Source: Bradyrhizobium sp. 186 (lineage in GTDB: Bacteria > Pseudomonadota > Alphaproteobacteria > Rhizobiales > Xanthobacteraceae). From it: a stretch of DNA of 64,000 bases. This document shows, in pieces, positions 47,049 to 55,138 of this stretch. The stretch covers positions 186,001-250,000 of the forward strand of contig NZ_CP082164.1 in the NCBI RefSeq assembly GCF_023101685.1, in the 5' to 3' direction. Each line of letters begins with the position of its first letter. Positions within the stretch are counted from its first letter, which is position 1. The notes beneath the pieces were generated by a model. The model had not been told where the DNA came from. It did no database searches and worked only from the letters and a program-made list of their open reading frames with translations. Made by a program: the position numbers and the translations under genes.

Positions 47049-48164
47049 ATGGCACTTGCAAGACAGCTGTTCGACCGGATCCGGTCGCGCCGAACGCAAG
47101 TGGGGCTGGCGATCCGGGTCACGGTGGCGGCGACCGCGGCCTATGCGATCGCCACCGCGTTGCATCTCTTGTTGCCGCTCTGGGCCGTGCTGACCTCGCT
47201 GATCGTGACCCAGATGAGCGTCGGGCGTTCGCTGAAGGCGACGCGCGACTACATGCTCGGCACGATCGGTGGCGCCATCTATGGCGGCGCCATCGCGATC
47301 CTGATCCCCTATTCCAGCGAGGCCGGGCTGTTGGGGCTGCTGGTGCTCTCGGTCGCCCCGCTCGCGTTCATTGCCGCGATCAATCCGAGCCTGAGTGCCG
47401 CCACGGTGACGGCCGTGATCGTGCTGCTGGTTCCAACCATGCATCATTCCGATCCGATGACCTCGGCGATCGACCGCGTCAGCGAGGTTGCGGTCGGCGC
47501 GATCACCGGGCTGCTGGTCTCGTTCCTGGTATTGCCGTCGCGCGCGGTGCGGCAGATTCGAGCCAGCGCAGCGCGGCTGCTCGAACTGATCGCGGAGGCC
47601 CTCACCGAACTGCTCGCAGGCCTGACACGCGGGCGCGACAACGACGCGCTGCATCGGATCCAGGACGGCATCGGCACTGCGATGGTCGGCCTCAATGCGA
47701 TCGGCGCAGAGGCCGAGCGCGAGCGCGCGGCGCGGCTGTCAGGCGGGCCCGACACCGGCCCGCTGCTGCGAACGATTTTGCGGCTGCGCCATGATGTCGT
47801 GATGATCGGGCGCTCGACCGTGGTGCCGCTGCCGGCGGACGTGCAGATCAGGCTTGCCGCGCCGCTGGCGGAGGTCAGTGCGGCGATCGCACGCTTTCTG
47901 AAGTCCGCGGCCGAAGCACTGCGGGCAGGCGCGGGCGCGCCGCCGATCCATCCCGTGCACGTCGCGCTTCAGCACTACGCCGAGGCGGTCGCCGCCGTGC
48001 GCCAGGACGGCCTGATCCGCGGACAGCCCGGCGACACCGCCGAGCGCTTCTTCGCCATCGGCTTCTCGCTGGAGCAGATGCACCAGAACCTGTGCGATCT
48101 CGATCGTGTCGTCGGCGAATGGTCGGAGGCTGCCGCAGACGCGCCTGCGCGGGTTGCCGATTAG
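47049..48164 (+). CDS. FUSC-family (aromatic acid exporter-like) membrane protein
   Basis: The product has about 371 residues. Five to six hydrophobic helices lie in residues 15-170 (VGLAIRVTVAATAAYAIATALHLLLPLWAVLTSLIV, YMLGTIGGAIYGGAIAILIPYS, GLLGLLVLSVAPLAFIAAI). A cytoplasmic helical region follows. This is the half-size FUSC/aromatic acid exporter layout; such proteins are implicated in efflux of aromatic or hydroxylated acids. The start at 47049 is preferred; ATG at 47004 is an alternative. No partner membrane-fusion protein is adjacent. Confidence 0.82.
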   Translation: MALARQLFDRIRSRRTQVGLAIRVTVAATAAYAIATALHLLLPLWAVLTSLIVTQMSVGRSLKATRDYMLGTIGGAIYGGAIAILIPYSSEAGLLGLLVLSVAPLAFIAAINPSLSAATVTAVIVLLVPTMHHSDPMTSAIDRVSEVAVGAITGLLVSFLVLPSRAVRQIRASAARLLELIAEALTELLAGLTRGRDNDALHRIQDGIGTAMVGLNAIGAEAERERAARLSGGPDTGPLLRTILRLRHDVVMIGRSTVVPLPADVQIRLAAPLAEVSAAIARFLKSAAEALRAGAGAPPIHPVHVALQHYAEAVAAVRQDGLIRGQPGDTAERFFAIGFSLEQMHQNLCDLDRVVGEWSEAAADAPARVAD

Positions 48165-48650
48165 TTATCGGGCCGGCTCTACGATGCTTCCCATCATGCT
48201 GCGCACGACGAGCTTGTGGAACGGCATGATGAGCGTGAGATACGTCCGGCCCAAGAGATTATGTGTCCGCACCAGCGTGGTCGACGTCACCTGCCGACCT
48301 GTCGCGTCGCCGGCCACGTCGACGACGATGCGAAAGTCGAGATGGTGGTCGTTGAAGCCTGCGACCAACCGCTCCGGCGTTTCGCTGACCACCGGAAACA
48401 GGCCGATCAGGCCACCCGGTGCCGGCGCGCCTTCGCCCGATGTCTTCAGCCCGAACGGTGTCACCAGGATGTTGCGCAGGCGCAGCAGCGCATCGATCCA
48501 GCGCGGCCCGTGCAGGACCATCCGGACGCAGGCCTGACGGGCATCGAGGCCGGCCGTGCCGATCTCGATGCGATAGGCATCGATAAACTGCGCGCCGGCC
48601 AGCACTGCACCGGCATCGACCTCGGGGGTAACTTCGCGGACGGATGTCAT
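48165..48650 (-). CDS. DUF2867-type protein
   Basis: This 161-residue soluble protein starts MTSVREVTPEVDAGAVLAGAQFIDAYRIEIG. The blocks RWIDALLRLRNILVTPFGLKT, GFNDHHLDFRIVVDVAG and LVRTHNLLGRTYLTLIMPFHKLVVRSMM fit the DUF2867 family, which resembles START/SRPBCC-like folds and is often found next to NAD-epimerase domains. The function is unknown. The ATG overlaps the MATE gene's stop by 4 nt, so the two are translated together. Confidence 0.78.
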   Translation of the reverse strand: MTSVREVTPEVDAGAVLAGAQFIDAYRIEIGTAGLDARQACVRMVLHGPRWIDALLRLRNILVTPFGLKTSGEGAPAPGGLIGLFPVVSETPERLVAGFNDHHLDFRIVVDVAGDATGRQVTSTTLVRTHNLLGRTYLTLIMPFHKLVVRSMMGSIVEPAR

Positions 48651-50038
48651 CCGCCCAATCTGCGCGCCAGCATCCGAAAGCGCAAGATCAGGAGCCCGGC
48701 ATAGACGAATGTCCCGATCGACAGCCCGATCCAGACGCCGACGGCACCAAGCCCGGCGTGAAAGGCCAGTATCCAGGCGATCGGGAAGGCGATGCACCAA
48801 TAACCGATGGCGGCGAACACCAGCGTCATCCGCGTGTCATTGAGGCCGCGCAGCGCCCCGCCTATAATGGTCTGGAGGGCATCGGCGATGAAGAAGGTGG
48901 CGCCGACCAGGAGCAGCGTTGCGGTCAGCTCGACGGTGGCTGCGCTGGCTTCGCCGCTGCCGAAGAACAGTCGCCCCAGCGCATAGCGGCCGAGCACGAT
49001 CGCGATCGTGAGAGCGGAGACCAATGCGATCCCGAGCAGCGCCGCAACCAAGCCCGCGCGCCTCACGGCCGCCGGCTCGTTACGTCCGAAGGCGTGGCCG
49101 ACCCGCACCGTCGCCGCCATGCTGATGCCGAGCGGGACCATGAACAGCACCGCCGTGACCTGAAGTGCGATCTGGTGCGCGGCAAGCGCGCTGGTCGAGA
49201 TCAGCCCCATCAGCAGCGCGGCCGAGGAGAACAGGCCATACTCCATCAGCAGCGACAACGAGATCGGAGCGCCGATCGCGATGAGCTGGCGCATCAGCGG
49301 CCAGTGGATCCGCCATAGATAGGCGAGCGGATGATAGTCGGCGAAGGGCTTTCGCAAGGCGACGATGCCGAGCGCGGCAGCGAAGGTGGCGGCATTGACC
49401 AGCGTGGTCGCAAGCCCGGCGCCGAGCAGGCCGAGCTGCGGCAGGCCGAACAGGCCGTGGATCAGCAAATAGACCAACGCGGCATTGGCGGGGATCGCCG
49501 CAAGCGTGATCCACAGCGGCGCCTGCGGCCGGTTCACCGCGCTCATCATGCTGCGCAGCGCGACGAAGCCGAGCGCCGGCGCGATGCCCCAGGCCAGCCC
49601 GTTCAGATAGTGCTGGGCCAGCGCGGCGGAATGCGGCGCCTGTCCAAGCGCCAGCAGGATCTGCTCGCCATAGAGCGGCGAGGCCATCATCGGCAGTGAG
49701 ATCAGCAGCGCGACCCACAAGCCGGCGCGCAAGGCGTGTCGAAGCCGTCTGACGTCGCCGGCACCAAACGCCTGCGCCGCCAGCGGCGACACTGCGACGA
49801 CGAGACCGAGTCCGAAAGTGAAGCTGACGAAATACACCGTATGTGCCAACGCCGCGGCCGCCACCGCGTCCTCGCCGAGCCGCCCGATCAGCGCGAGATC
49901 GGTCGTCATCATCGCGATCTGCCCGAGCTGCGTCAGCATCATCGGCACGGCCAGCCGCAGCGTCTCGACGAATTCATCGGCGAGATGGTTGGGCTGCACG
50001 CCTTGTGGCTGCGAACGAGGCTGGACGGTGTCGAGCAT
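48647..50038 (-). CDS. MATE family multidrug efflux transporter
   Basis: The protein has 463 residues in two bundles of about six membrane helices with internal similarity (VPMMLTQLGQIAMMTTDLALIGRLGEDAVAAAALAHTVYFVSFTFGLGLVVAVSPLAAQAFGAGD is the NorM-like first half). MATE proteins export cationic drugs using Na+ or H+ gradients. It is followed by a coupled DUF2867 gene on the minus strand. Substrates are not predictable. Confidence 0.93.
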   Translation of the reverse strand: MLDTVQPRSQPQGVQPNHLADEFVETLRLAVPMMLTQLGQIAMMTTDLALIGRLGEDAVAAAALAHTVYFVSFTFGLGLVVAVSPLAAQAFGAGDVRRLRHALRAGLWVALLISLPMMASPLYGEQILLALGQAPHSAALAQHYLNGLAWGIAPALGFVALRSMMSAVNRPQAPLWITLAAIPANAALVYLLIHGLFGLPQLGLLGAGLATTLVNAATFAAALGIVALRKPFADYHPLAYLWRIHWPLMRQLIAIGAPISLSLLMEYGLFSSAALLMGLISTSALAAHQIALQVTAVLFMVPLGISMAATVRVGHAFGRNEPAAVRRAGLVAALLGIALVSALTIAIVLGRYALGRLFFGSGEASAATVELTATLLLVGATFFIADALQTIIGGALRGLNDTRMTLVFAAIGYWCIAFPIAWILAFHAGLGAVGVWIGLSIGTFVYAGLLILRFRMLARRLGG

Positions 50039-50085
50039 GGCCGGTCAATAGCACAGCCACGCGTCGAAACCATGGCCTGCGCTCA

Positions 50086-50235
50086 CCCTCTCCCCTTGTG
50101 GGAGAGGGTGGCTCGCCGCGTAGCGGCGAGACGGGTGAGGGGTGTCTCTCCGCGAATCCGTTCTTACGATTTGAGTTTGCCGATGCAACCCCTCATCCGG
50201 CGCTTCGCGCCACCTTCTCCCACAAGGGGAGAAGG
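50086..50235. repeat. REPIN-like paired-hairpin repeat
   Basis: The left hairpin CCCTCTCCC-cttgt-GGGAGAGGG and right hairpin CCTTCTCCC-acaag-GGGAGAAGG, with inner arms GGGTGAGGGGT and ACCCCTCAT, surround a spacer of about 45 bp. It is nearly the reverse complement of the copy at 45375. It lies between the MATE and murA genes. Confidence 0.85.
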
Positions 50236-50284
50236 GAAGCACTCGGAGAGGTCCCGCAAGCGGGGCGAGGTGAGAGCAAGCGCC

Positions 50285-51580
50285 TCAGCTCTTCCGCTCG
50301 GGCACGCGCTTGATCTTCGCGCCCAGCGCGTTCAGCCGTTCCTCGATGCGCTCGTAGCCGCGCTCGATCTGGTCGGCGTTGTTGATCGTGGACGTACCCT
50401 CGGCGCAAACGGCGGCAAGCAGCATCGCCATGCCGGCGCGGATGTCGGGCGAGGTCATCGGCGCGCCGCGCAGGCGGCTGGGACCCGCGATGATGGCGCG
50501 GTGCGGGTCGCACAACACGATGCGGGCGCCCATCGCGATCAGCTTGTCGACGAAGAACATCCGCGATTCGAACATCTTCTCGAACATCAGGATTACGCCC
50601 TCGCATTGCGTGGCGGTGACGATCGCGATCGACATCAGGTCGGCGGGGAAGGCCGGCCAGGGCTGGTCCTCCAGCTTCGGCACGTGGCCGCCAAAGTCGT
50701 CCTGGATCTTCAGCGTCTGGTTCGAGGGCACGATGAGGTCGTCGCCCTCGACGCGGCAGACGATGCCGAGCCGCTCGAATCCCATGCGGACCGAGCGCAG
50801 ATGCTCGACGCCGGCGCGCACGATGCGCAAGGGCGAGCGGGTCACGGCAGCCAAGCCGATCAGCGAGCCGACCTCGATATGATCAGGCTGAATGGAGTAA
50901 GTCGCTGCTCCCAGCGTCGCCGGTCCATGCACGATCATGGTGTTGGTGCCGATGCCTTCGATCTTCGCACCGAGCGCGACCAGAAAGTTGGCGAGGTCCT
51001 GCACATGCGGCTCGGAGGCCGCGTTGCGCAGGAACGTGGTGCCGTCGGCGGCCACGGCCGCGACCAGTGCGTTCTCGGTCGCGGTGACGCTGGGCTCGTC
51101 CAGGAACACGTCGGCGCCGGTGAGTTTCGAAGCGCGGAATTCCAGCCGGTCGGTCGCGGTGACCTTGGCGCCGAGCTGTTCCAGCGCCAGCATATGCGTG
51201 TCCAGACGGCGGCGGCCGATGACGTCGCCGCCGGGCGGCGGCAGCATCACCTCGCCGCAGCGGGCGAGCAGGGGGCCCGCGAGCAGGATCGAGGCGCGGA
51301 TGCGGACGCAGAGCTCGGGATCGAGATCGGCGGCGCGGATGCTCTTGGCGTGAATGACAAGCGTATTGCGGGCGGTCCATTCGGCCGACGCGCCGACCGA
51401 GCGGATCAGCTCCACCAGCGTCTCAGTGTCGCGGATGCGCGGCACGTTCTCGAGCGTCACGGGGTGCTCGGTGAGCAGCGCGGCCGCGATGATCGGCAGC
51501 GCCGAATTCTTGTTGCCGGACGGCTCGATCGAGCCCGAGAGCCGATGACCGCCCTCGACGATATATTGGATGGGCGCCAC
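50285..51580 (-). CDS. murA: UDP-N-acetylglucosamine 1-carboxyvinyltransferase (MurA-type), Cys-to-Asp active site
   Basis: This 431-residue EPSP-synthase-fold enzyme transfers enolpyruvate from PEP to UDP-GlcNAc, the first step of peptidoglycan synthesis. Substrate residues are present in SGNKNSALPI (K24, N25). The position of the fosfomycin-reactive Cys (E. coli C115, PGGCAIG) is Asp here: PPPGGDVIGRRRLDTH, D119. In other bacteria this change keeps activity and gives intrinsic fosfomycin insensitivity. The start is GTG at 51580 (VAPIQYIVEGG). It may be a paralogue of a canonical murA elsewhere. IS110 copies begin 150 bp upstream and are transcribed in the same direction. Confidence 0.9.
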   Translation of the reverse strand: MAPIQYIVEGGHRLSGSIEPSGNKNSALPIIAAALLTEHPVTLENVPRIRDTETLVELIRSVGASAEWTARNTLVIHAKSIRAADLDPELCVRIRASILLAGPLLARCGEVMLPPPGGDVIGRRRLDTHMLALEQLGAKVTATDRLEFRASKLTGADVFLDEPSVTATENALVAAVAADGTTFLRNAASEPHVQDLANFLVALGAKIEGIGTNTMIVHGPATLGAATYSIQPDHIEVGSLIGLAAVTRSPLRIVRAGVEHLRSVRMGFERLGIVCRVEGDDLIVPSNQTLKIQDDFGGHVPKLEDQPWPAFPADLMSIAIVTATQCEGVILMFEKMFESRMFFVDKLIAMGARIVLCDPHRAIIAGPSRLRGAPMTSPDIRAGMAMLLAAVCAEGTSTINNADQIERGYERIEERLNALGAKIKRVPERKS

Positions 51581-51747
51581 TTGGGTCTCTCGCTGTCCTG
51601 TGTGGGGCGGGGCTGCTCTACGAGGCGGAAAATACAGAGAATTGCGCGCGGTAGCAAATGCACTTGCCGCGGCGCCGTTCCCGTCCGGCAGCTCGAAGAG
51701 GCCATTTGGGCTTACGACGTCGCACGATCCTCTCCATGAACACGCTG

Positions 51748-53079
51748 TCAGACGACGGCGGCTGGATTGGGGACGATTTGCTGGCCGAGCTGGCGAGCCA
51801 GTCGGTGCAGAATGCGGTGCTTGGTTTCCAATACCCTCGCCTCGTATTGAGCCACACCTGTCTCGACGAAGTCGAGGCCTTTGACCATCACGCGCCAGAA
51901 GAGTGTGGCTAGTTTTCGCGCGAGGGCCTTGTTCGCCACCAAGCCGCCGCGCCGTGCCGCCATGCGCCGGTAAAAGCCGCCGAGCGCGACGTATTTGCTG
52001 CGGGCCAAGGCACGGGCCATCACACAAAAGATCTGGCCGGCTCGGTTGCGGCGCCGTTTGACCGAAGCCTTGCGTTTGCCGCTTTGAGCGCTTCCGGGAG
52101 CAAGCCCCAACCACGAGGTGAAGTGCTTTTCAGTCCGCCACTTGGTCAGATCCGTGCCAACTTCACCGATGAGCTGCAAAACGCTGTACTCGCTATGGGC
52201 GGGCAGCGTCGTCAAATCCTTGGCGCCACAGATCTGTGCGAGGATCTCCCGCAGATCCGCGATATCCGGCGCATTGACGCCCGGCCGCGTGCGCGGTTTT
52301 CCTGTCTTTGTCGAAGCGGCCGGTGGCGGCACCTTCGCGTCCGGCATCTGGCGAAGGACGACCGCAATCTGGCGATCGCAGGCGGCGATGAGGCCTTGAT
52401 AATGGTCCCAGCTTTGAACGGCCTGCGCGAGGGCGAACAAATGTTCTTCGGCCCAGTCGCCGCGCAGCGATTCGACGACGCGCTCAGCTTTGACGTTGCG
52501 GATTCGAATATCGCATAGACCCAACAGGACCTGCGGATCGCGTTCACCGGCGAGGATGGCGCGGATCACGGTCAGACCGCTCGCCCCGGTCAGAGAGCTG
52601 ATGACTTCGTGCAGTTTGATATTCATCCGCTCCAGCGCTTTTTGCATGTGCTGGACATGTCCGGCGGCCGCCGCGATGTGGTCCCCGCGAAGGCGCAGAT
52701 AGTCCTGCAGACGGCGGATATTGGCCGGGGGAACAAAGCCCGCCCGCAGCAAGCCATGCGCATGCAGCGTGGCGCCCCACTGGCAGTCTTTCATGTCGGT
52801 CTTGCGCCCCGGAAGATTGCGCGTTTGGCGGCCATCGACCATCACCACCTCCATGCCCGCAGCTTCCAGAACCCCATAGAGCGGCAACCAATAGACCCCG
52901 GTCGCTTCCATCGCGACTGAGCGCACCTGATGTTCGGCCAAATAGTCGCGCAGCGCATGCAGCTGCGAGGTCACCGTGCCGAACAGCGCGGGTGGCCCAC
53001 CCGCGATCGACACATGCATTTTCTCACTGCCGACATCAACAAAGGCTGCACGCGGATCCAGCACCGCCAATTCACTCAT
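51748..53079 (-). CDS. IS110-family transposase (copy 1)
   Basis: This 443-residue recombinase has an N-terminal RuvC-like DEDD domain with acidic residues at D15 (AFVDVGSEKMHV), E58 (VAMEATGVYWLP), D95 and D98 (RKTDMKDCQW). A coiled middle follows (about 125-240). The C-terminal Tnp20 domain has LIGEVGTDLTKWRTEKHFTSWLGLAPGSAQSGKRK, where S333 is the likely nucleophilic serine. Such enzymes use a bridge RNA to choose the target and donor. All catalytic residues are intact, so the element appears active. It is identical to copy 2. Confidence 0.95.
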   Translation of the reverse strand: MSELAVLDPRAAFVDVGSEKMHVSIAGGPPALFGTVTSQLHALRDYLAEHQVRSVAMEATGVYWLPLYGVLEAAGMEVVMVDGRQTRNLPGRKTDMKDCQWGATLHAHGLLRAGFVPPANIRRLQDYLRLRGDHIAAAAGHVQHMQKALERMNIKLHEVISSLTGASGLTVIRAILAGERDPQVLLGLCDIRIRNVKAERVVESLRGDWAEEHLFALAQAVQSWDHYQGLIAACDRQIAVVLRQMPDAKVPPPAASTKTGKPRTRPGVNAPDIADLREILAQICGAKDLTTLPAHSEYSVLQLIGEVGTDLTKWRTEKHFTSWLGLAPGSAQSGKRKASVKRRRNRAGQIFCVMARALARSKYVALGGFYRRMAARRGGLVANKALARKLATLFWRVMVKGLDFVETGVAQYEARVLETKHRILHRLARQLGQQIVPNPAAVV

Positions 53080-53125
53080 TCAAGCCCTCATGTCCTTCTG
53101 CTGTCCATTCTGGTGCGAAGCCCCG

Positions 53126-53326
53126 CCAAGAGCCCAACCGCGCTTTGAGATTGCAAACCTCTCCAACGGGAAGCGCAATGCTCGCCAAAATGTGCAATCG
53201 CCAGCGATCGGAGCCAACCTCATGGCCGGGCAACCAAGTGCACCAGAGGATCATGCGGCCACACTGCTCCAGGCGGAACCCCGCAGCCACGATACCGTGT
53301 TCATGGTCCGTGTGCAGCGCCGGTTT
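53126..53326 (-). ncRNA. Candidate bridge RNA of IS110 copy 1
   Basis: This segment of the copy 1 5' non-coding end is identical to that of copy 2, where the guide-like matches are described. By the 1609-bp offset the target guides are at 53301-53307 and 53246-53259, and the donor guides at 53159-53165 and 53130-53137. The RNA ends are not known. Confidence 0.45.
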
Positions 53327-53356
53327 CGGAGCTGGGGGCTCTCCATGAACACGCTG

Positions 53357-54688
53357 TCAGACGACGGCGGCTGGATTGGGGACGATTTGCTGGCCGAGCT
53401 GGCGAGCCAGTCGGTGCAGAATGCGGTGCTTGGTTTCCAATACCCTCGCCTCGTATTGAGCCACACCTGTCTCGACGAAGTCGAGGCCTTTGACCATCAC
53501 GCGCCAGAAGAGTGTGGCTAGTTTTCGCGCGAGGGCCTTGTTCGCCACCAAGCCGCCGCGCCGTGCCGCCATGCGCCGGTAAAAGCCGCCGAGCGCGACG
53601 TATTTGCTGCGGGCCAAGGCACGGGCCATCACACAAAAGATCTGGCCGGCTCGGTTGCGGCGCCGTTTGACCGAAGCCTTGCGTTTGCCGCTTTGAGCGC
53701 TTCCGGGAGCAAGCCCCAACCACGAGGTGAAGTGCTTTTCAGTCCGCCACTTGGTCAGATCCGTGCCAACTTCACCGATGAGCTGCAAAACGCTGTACTC
53801 GCTATGGGCGGGCAGCGTCGTCAAATCCTTGGCGCCACAGATCTGTGCGAGGATCTCCCGCAGATCCGCGATATCCGGCGCATTGACGCCCGGCCGCGTG
53901 CGCGGTTTTCCTGTCTTTGTCGAAGCGGCCGGTGGCGGCACCTTCGCGTCCGGCATCTGGCGAAGGACGACCGCAATCTGGCGATCGCAGGCGGCGATGA
54001 GGCCTTGATAATGGTCCCAGCTTTGAACGGCCTGCGCGAGGGCGAACAAATGTTCTTCGGCCCAGTCGCCGCGCAGCGATTCGACGACGCGCTCAGCTTT
54101 GACGTTGCGGATTCGAATATCGCATAGACCCAACAGGACCTGCGGATCGCGTTCACCGGCGAGGATGGCGCGGATCACGGTCAGACCGCTCGCCCCGGTC
54201 AGAGAGCTGATGACTTCGTGCAGTTTGATATTCATCCGCTCCAGCGCTTTTTGCATGTGCTGGACATGTCCGGCGGCCGCCGCGATGTGGTCCCCGCGAA
54301 GGCGCAGATAGTCCTGCAGACGGCGGATATTGGCCGGGGGAACAAAGCCCGCCCGCAGCAAGCCATGCGCATGCAGCGTGGCGCCCCACTGGCAGTCTTT
54401 CATGTCGGTCTTGCGCCCCGGAAGATTGCGCGTTTGGCGGCCATCGACCATCACCACCTCCATGCCCGCAGCTTCCAGAACCCCATAGAGCGGCAACCAA
54501 TAGACCCCGGTCGCTTCCATCGCGACTGAGCGCACCTGATGTTCGGCCAAATAGTCGCGCAGCGCATGCAGCTGCGAGGTCACCGTGCCGAACAGCGCGG
54601 GTGGCCCACCCGCGATCGACACATGCATTTTCTCACTGCCGACATCAACAAAGGCTGCACGCGGATCCAGCACCGCCAATTCACTCAT
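53357..54688 (-). CDS. IS110-family transposase (copy 2)
   Basis: This is a second intact 443-residue transposase, identical in sequence to the gene at 51748 and with the same DEDD residues (D15, E58, D95, D98) and Tnp20 serine (S333). Identity between the copies implies a recent duplication or recent insertion. It shares the same strand and lies upstream of copy 1, so read-through from its promoter would pass through copy 1 towards murA. Confidence 0.95.
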   Translation of the reverse strand: MSELAVLDPRAAFVDVGSEKMHVSIAGGPPALFGTVTSQLHALRDYLAEHQVRSVAMEATGVYWLPLYGVLEAAGMEVVMVDGRQTRNLPGRKTDMKDCQWGATLHAHGLLRAGFVPPANIRRLQDYLRLRGDHIAAAAGHVQHMQKALERMNIKLHEVISSLTGASGLTVIRAILAGERDPQVLLGLCDIRIRNVKAERVVESLRGDWAEEHLFALAQAVQSWDHYQGLIAACDRQIAVVLRQMPDAKVPPPAASTKTGKPRTRPGVNAPDIADLREILAQICGAKDLTTLPAHSEYSVLQLIGEVGTDLTKWRTEKHFTSWLGLAPGSAQSGKRKASVKRRRNRAGQIFCVMARALARSKYVALGGFYRRMAARRGGLVANKALARKLATLFWRVMVKGLDFVETGVAQYEARVLETKHRILHRLARQLGQQIVPNPAAVV

Positions 54689-54734
54689 TCAAGCCCTCAT
54701 GTCCTTCTGCTGTCCATTCTGGTGCGAAGCCCCG

Positions 54735-54935
54735 CCAAGAGCCCAACCGCGCTTTGAGATTGCAAACCTCTCCAACGGGAAGCGCAATGCTCGCCAAAAT
54801 GTGCAATCGCCAGCGATCGGAGCCAACCTCATGGCCGGGCAACCAAGTGCACCAGAGGATCATGCGGCCACACTGCTCCAGGCGGAACCCCGCAGCCACG
54901 ATACCGTGTTCATGGTCCGTGTGCAGCGCCGGTTT
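54735..54935 (-). ncRNA. Candidate bridge RNA of IS110 copy 2 with guide-like matches
   Basis: On the minus strand four segments occur in the order known for IS621 bridge RNAs. ACCATGA (54916-54910) matches the left target flank. GCCGCATGATCCTC (54868-54855) agrees at 12 of 14 bases with the complement of the right target flank; one mismatch would be a G-U pair. TGGAGAG (54774-54768) matches the element's right end. TTGGGCTC (54746-54739) matches the complement of its left end over 6 bases. The 7-base matches alone are weak; the 14-base match is the strongest evidence. RNA ends are not known. Confidence 0.5.
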
Positions 54936-54947
54936 CGGAGCTGGGGG

Positions 54948-55018
54948 CTCATGGTAAGGAGCGCGGAACGCGCGTCTCCGGACGATGCTTCGCATCGCCG
55001 GGCGAACCATGAAGGCCG
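54948..55018. repeat. Palindromic repeat that received the IS110 insertion
   Basis: After the IS end, CTCATGGT at 54948 and ACCATGA at about 55007 form outer inverted arms around GGAGCGCGGAACGCGC and GATGCTTCGCATC hairpins. This resembles a dispersed palindromic element of Bradyrhizobium (from memory), cut at its outer arm by the insertion. IS110 members are known to favour such palindromic repeats. Confidence 0.6.
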
Positions 55019-55138
55019 CAATCGAGACTCCTAATGTGGAGAGAGCCCCCACAACCCATCTTCAATGGGCTGCGACCTCCCCCGCAGGCGCAGGGCCATC
55101 GCATATGGCGAGCGCTTGGGGTACCGAAGCCTCCACGC

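Larger units (their letters stand above)
51730..53338 (-). mobile_element. IS110-family insertion sequence, copy 1 of a head-to-tail tandem
   Basis: The unit is 1609 bp and is repeated at 53339-54947; all visible sequence is identical. There are no terminal inverted repeats and no target duplication. Instead each of the three junctions (51730, 53339, 54948) carries the same CTC triplet, as expected for IS110 recombination around a short core. The transposase reads on the minus strand with about 260 bp of non-coding DNA on its 5' side and 16 bp on its 3' side. That is the IS110-group rather than IS1111-group layout. Confidence 0.88.
53339..54950 (-). mobile_element. IS110-family insertion sequence, copy 2 of the tandem, with right-hand core
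   Basis: This is the second 1609-bp unit plus the terminal CTC shared with the flank. Its right end adjoins CATGGTAAGGAGCG, part of a palindromic repeat, so the undisturbed target would read GATC-CTC-ATGGTAAGG. The junction with copy 1 restores a complete right-end/left-end join like that of a circular intermediate. Confidence 0.88.

Noticed and set aside
50285..52114. A 609-codon frame in which murA seems to have a 178-residue N-terminal extension
   Set aside because: The extension reads through the spacer and the antisense of the transposase coding DNA in IS110 copy 1. The MurA fold begins at the GTG at 51580.
53072..53290. A 72-codon minus-strand frame in the IS110 non-coding end (also a longer frame at 54681-55052)
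   Set aside because: It overlaps the candidate bridge RNA, has no known domain and is identical in both copies only because the copies are identical. A non-coding role explains the region better.
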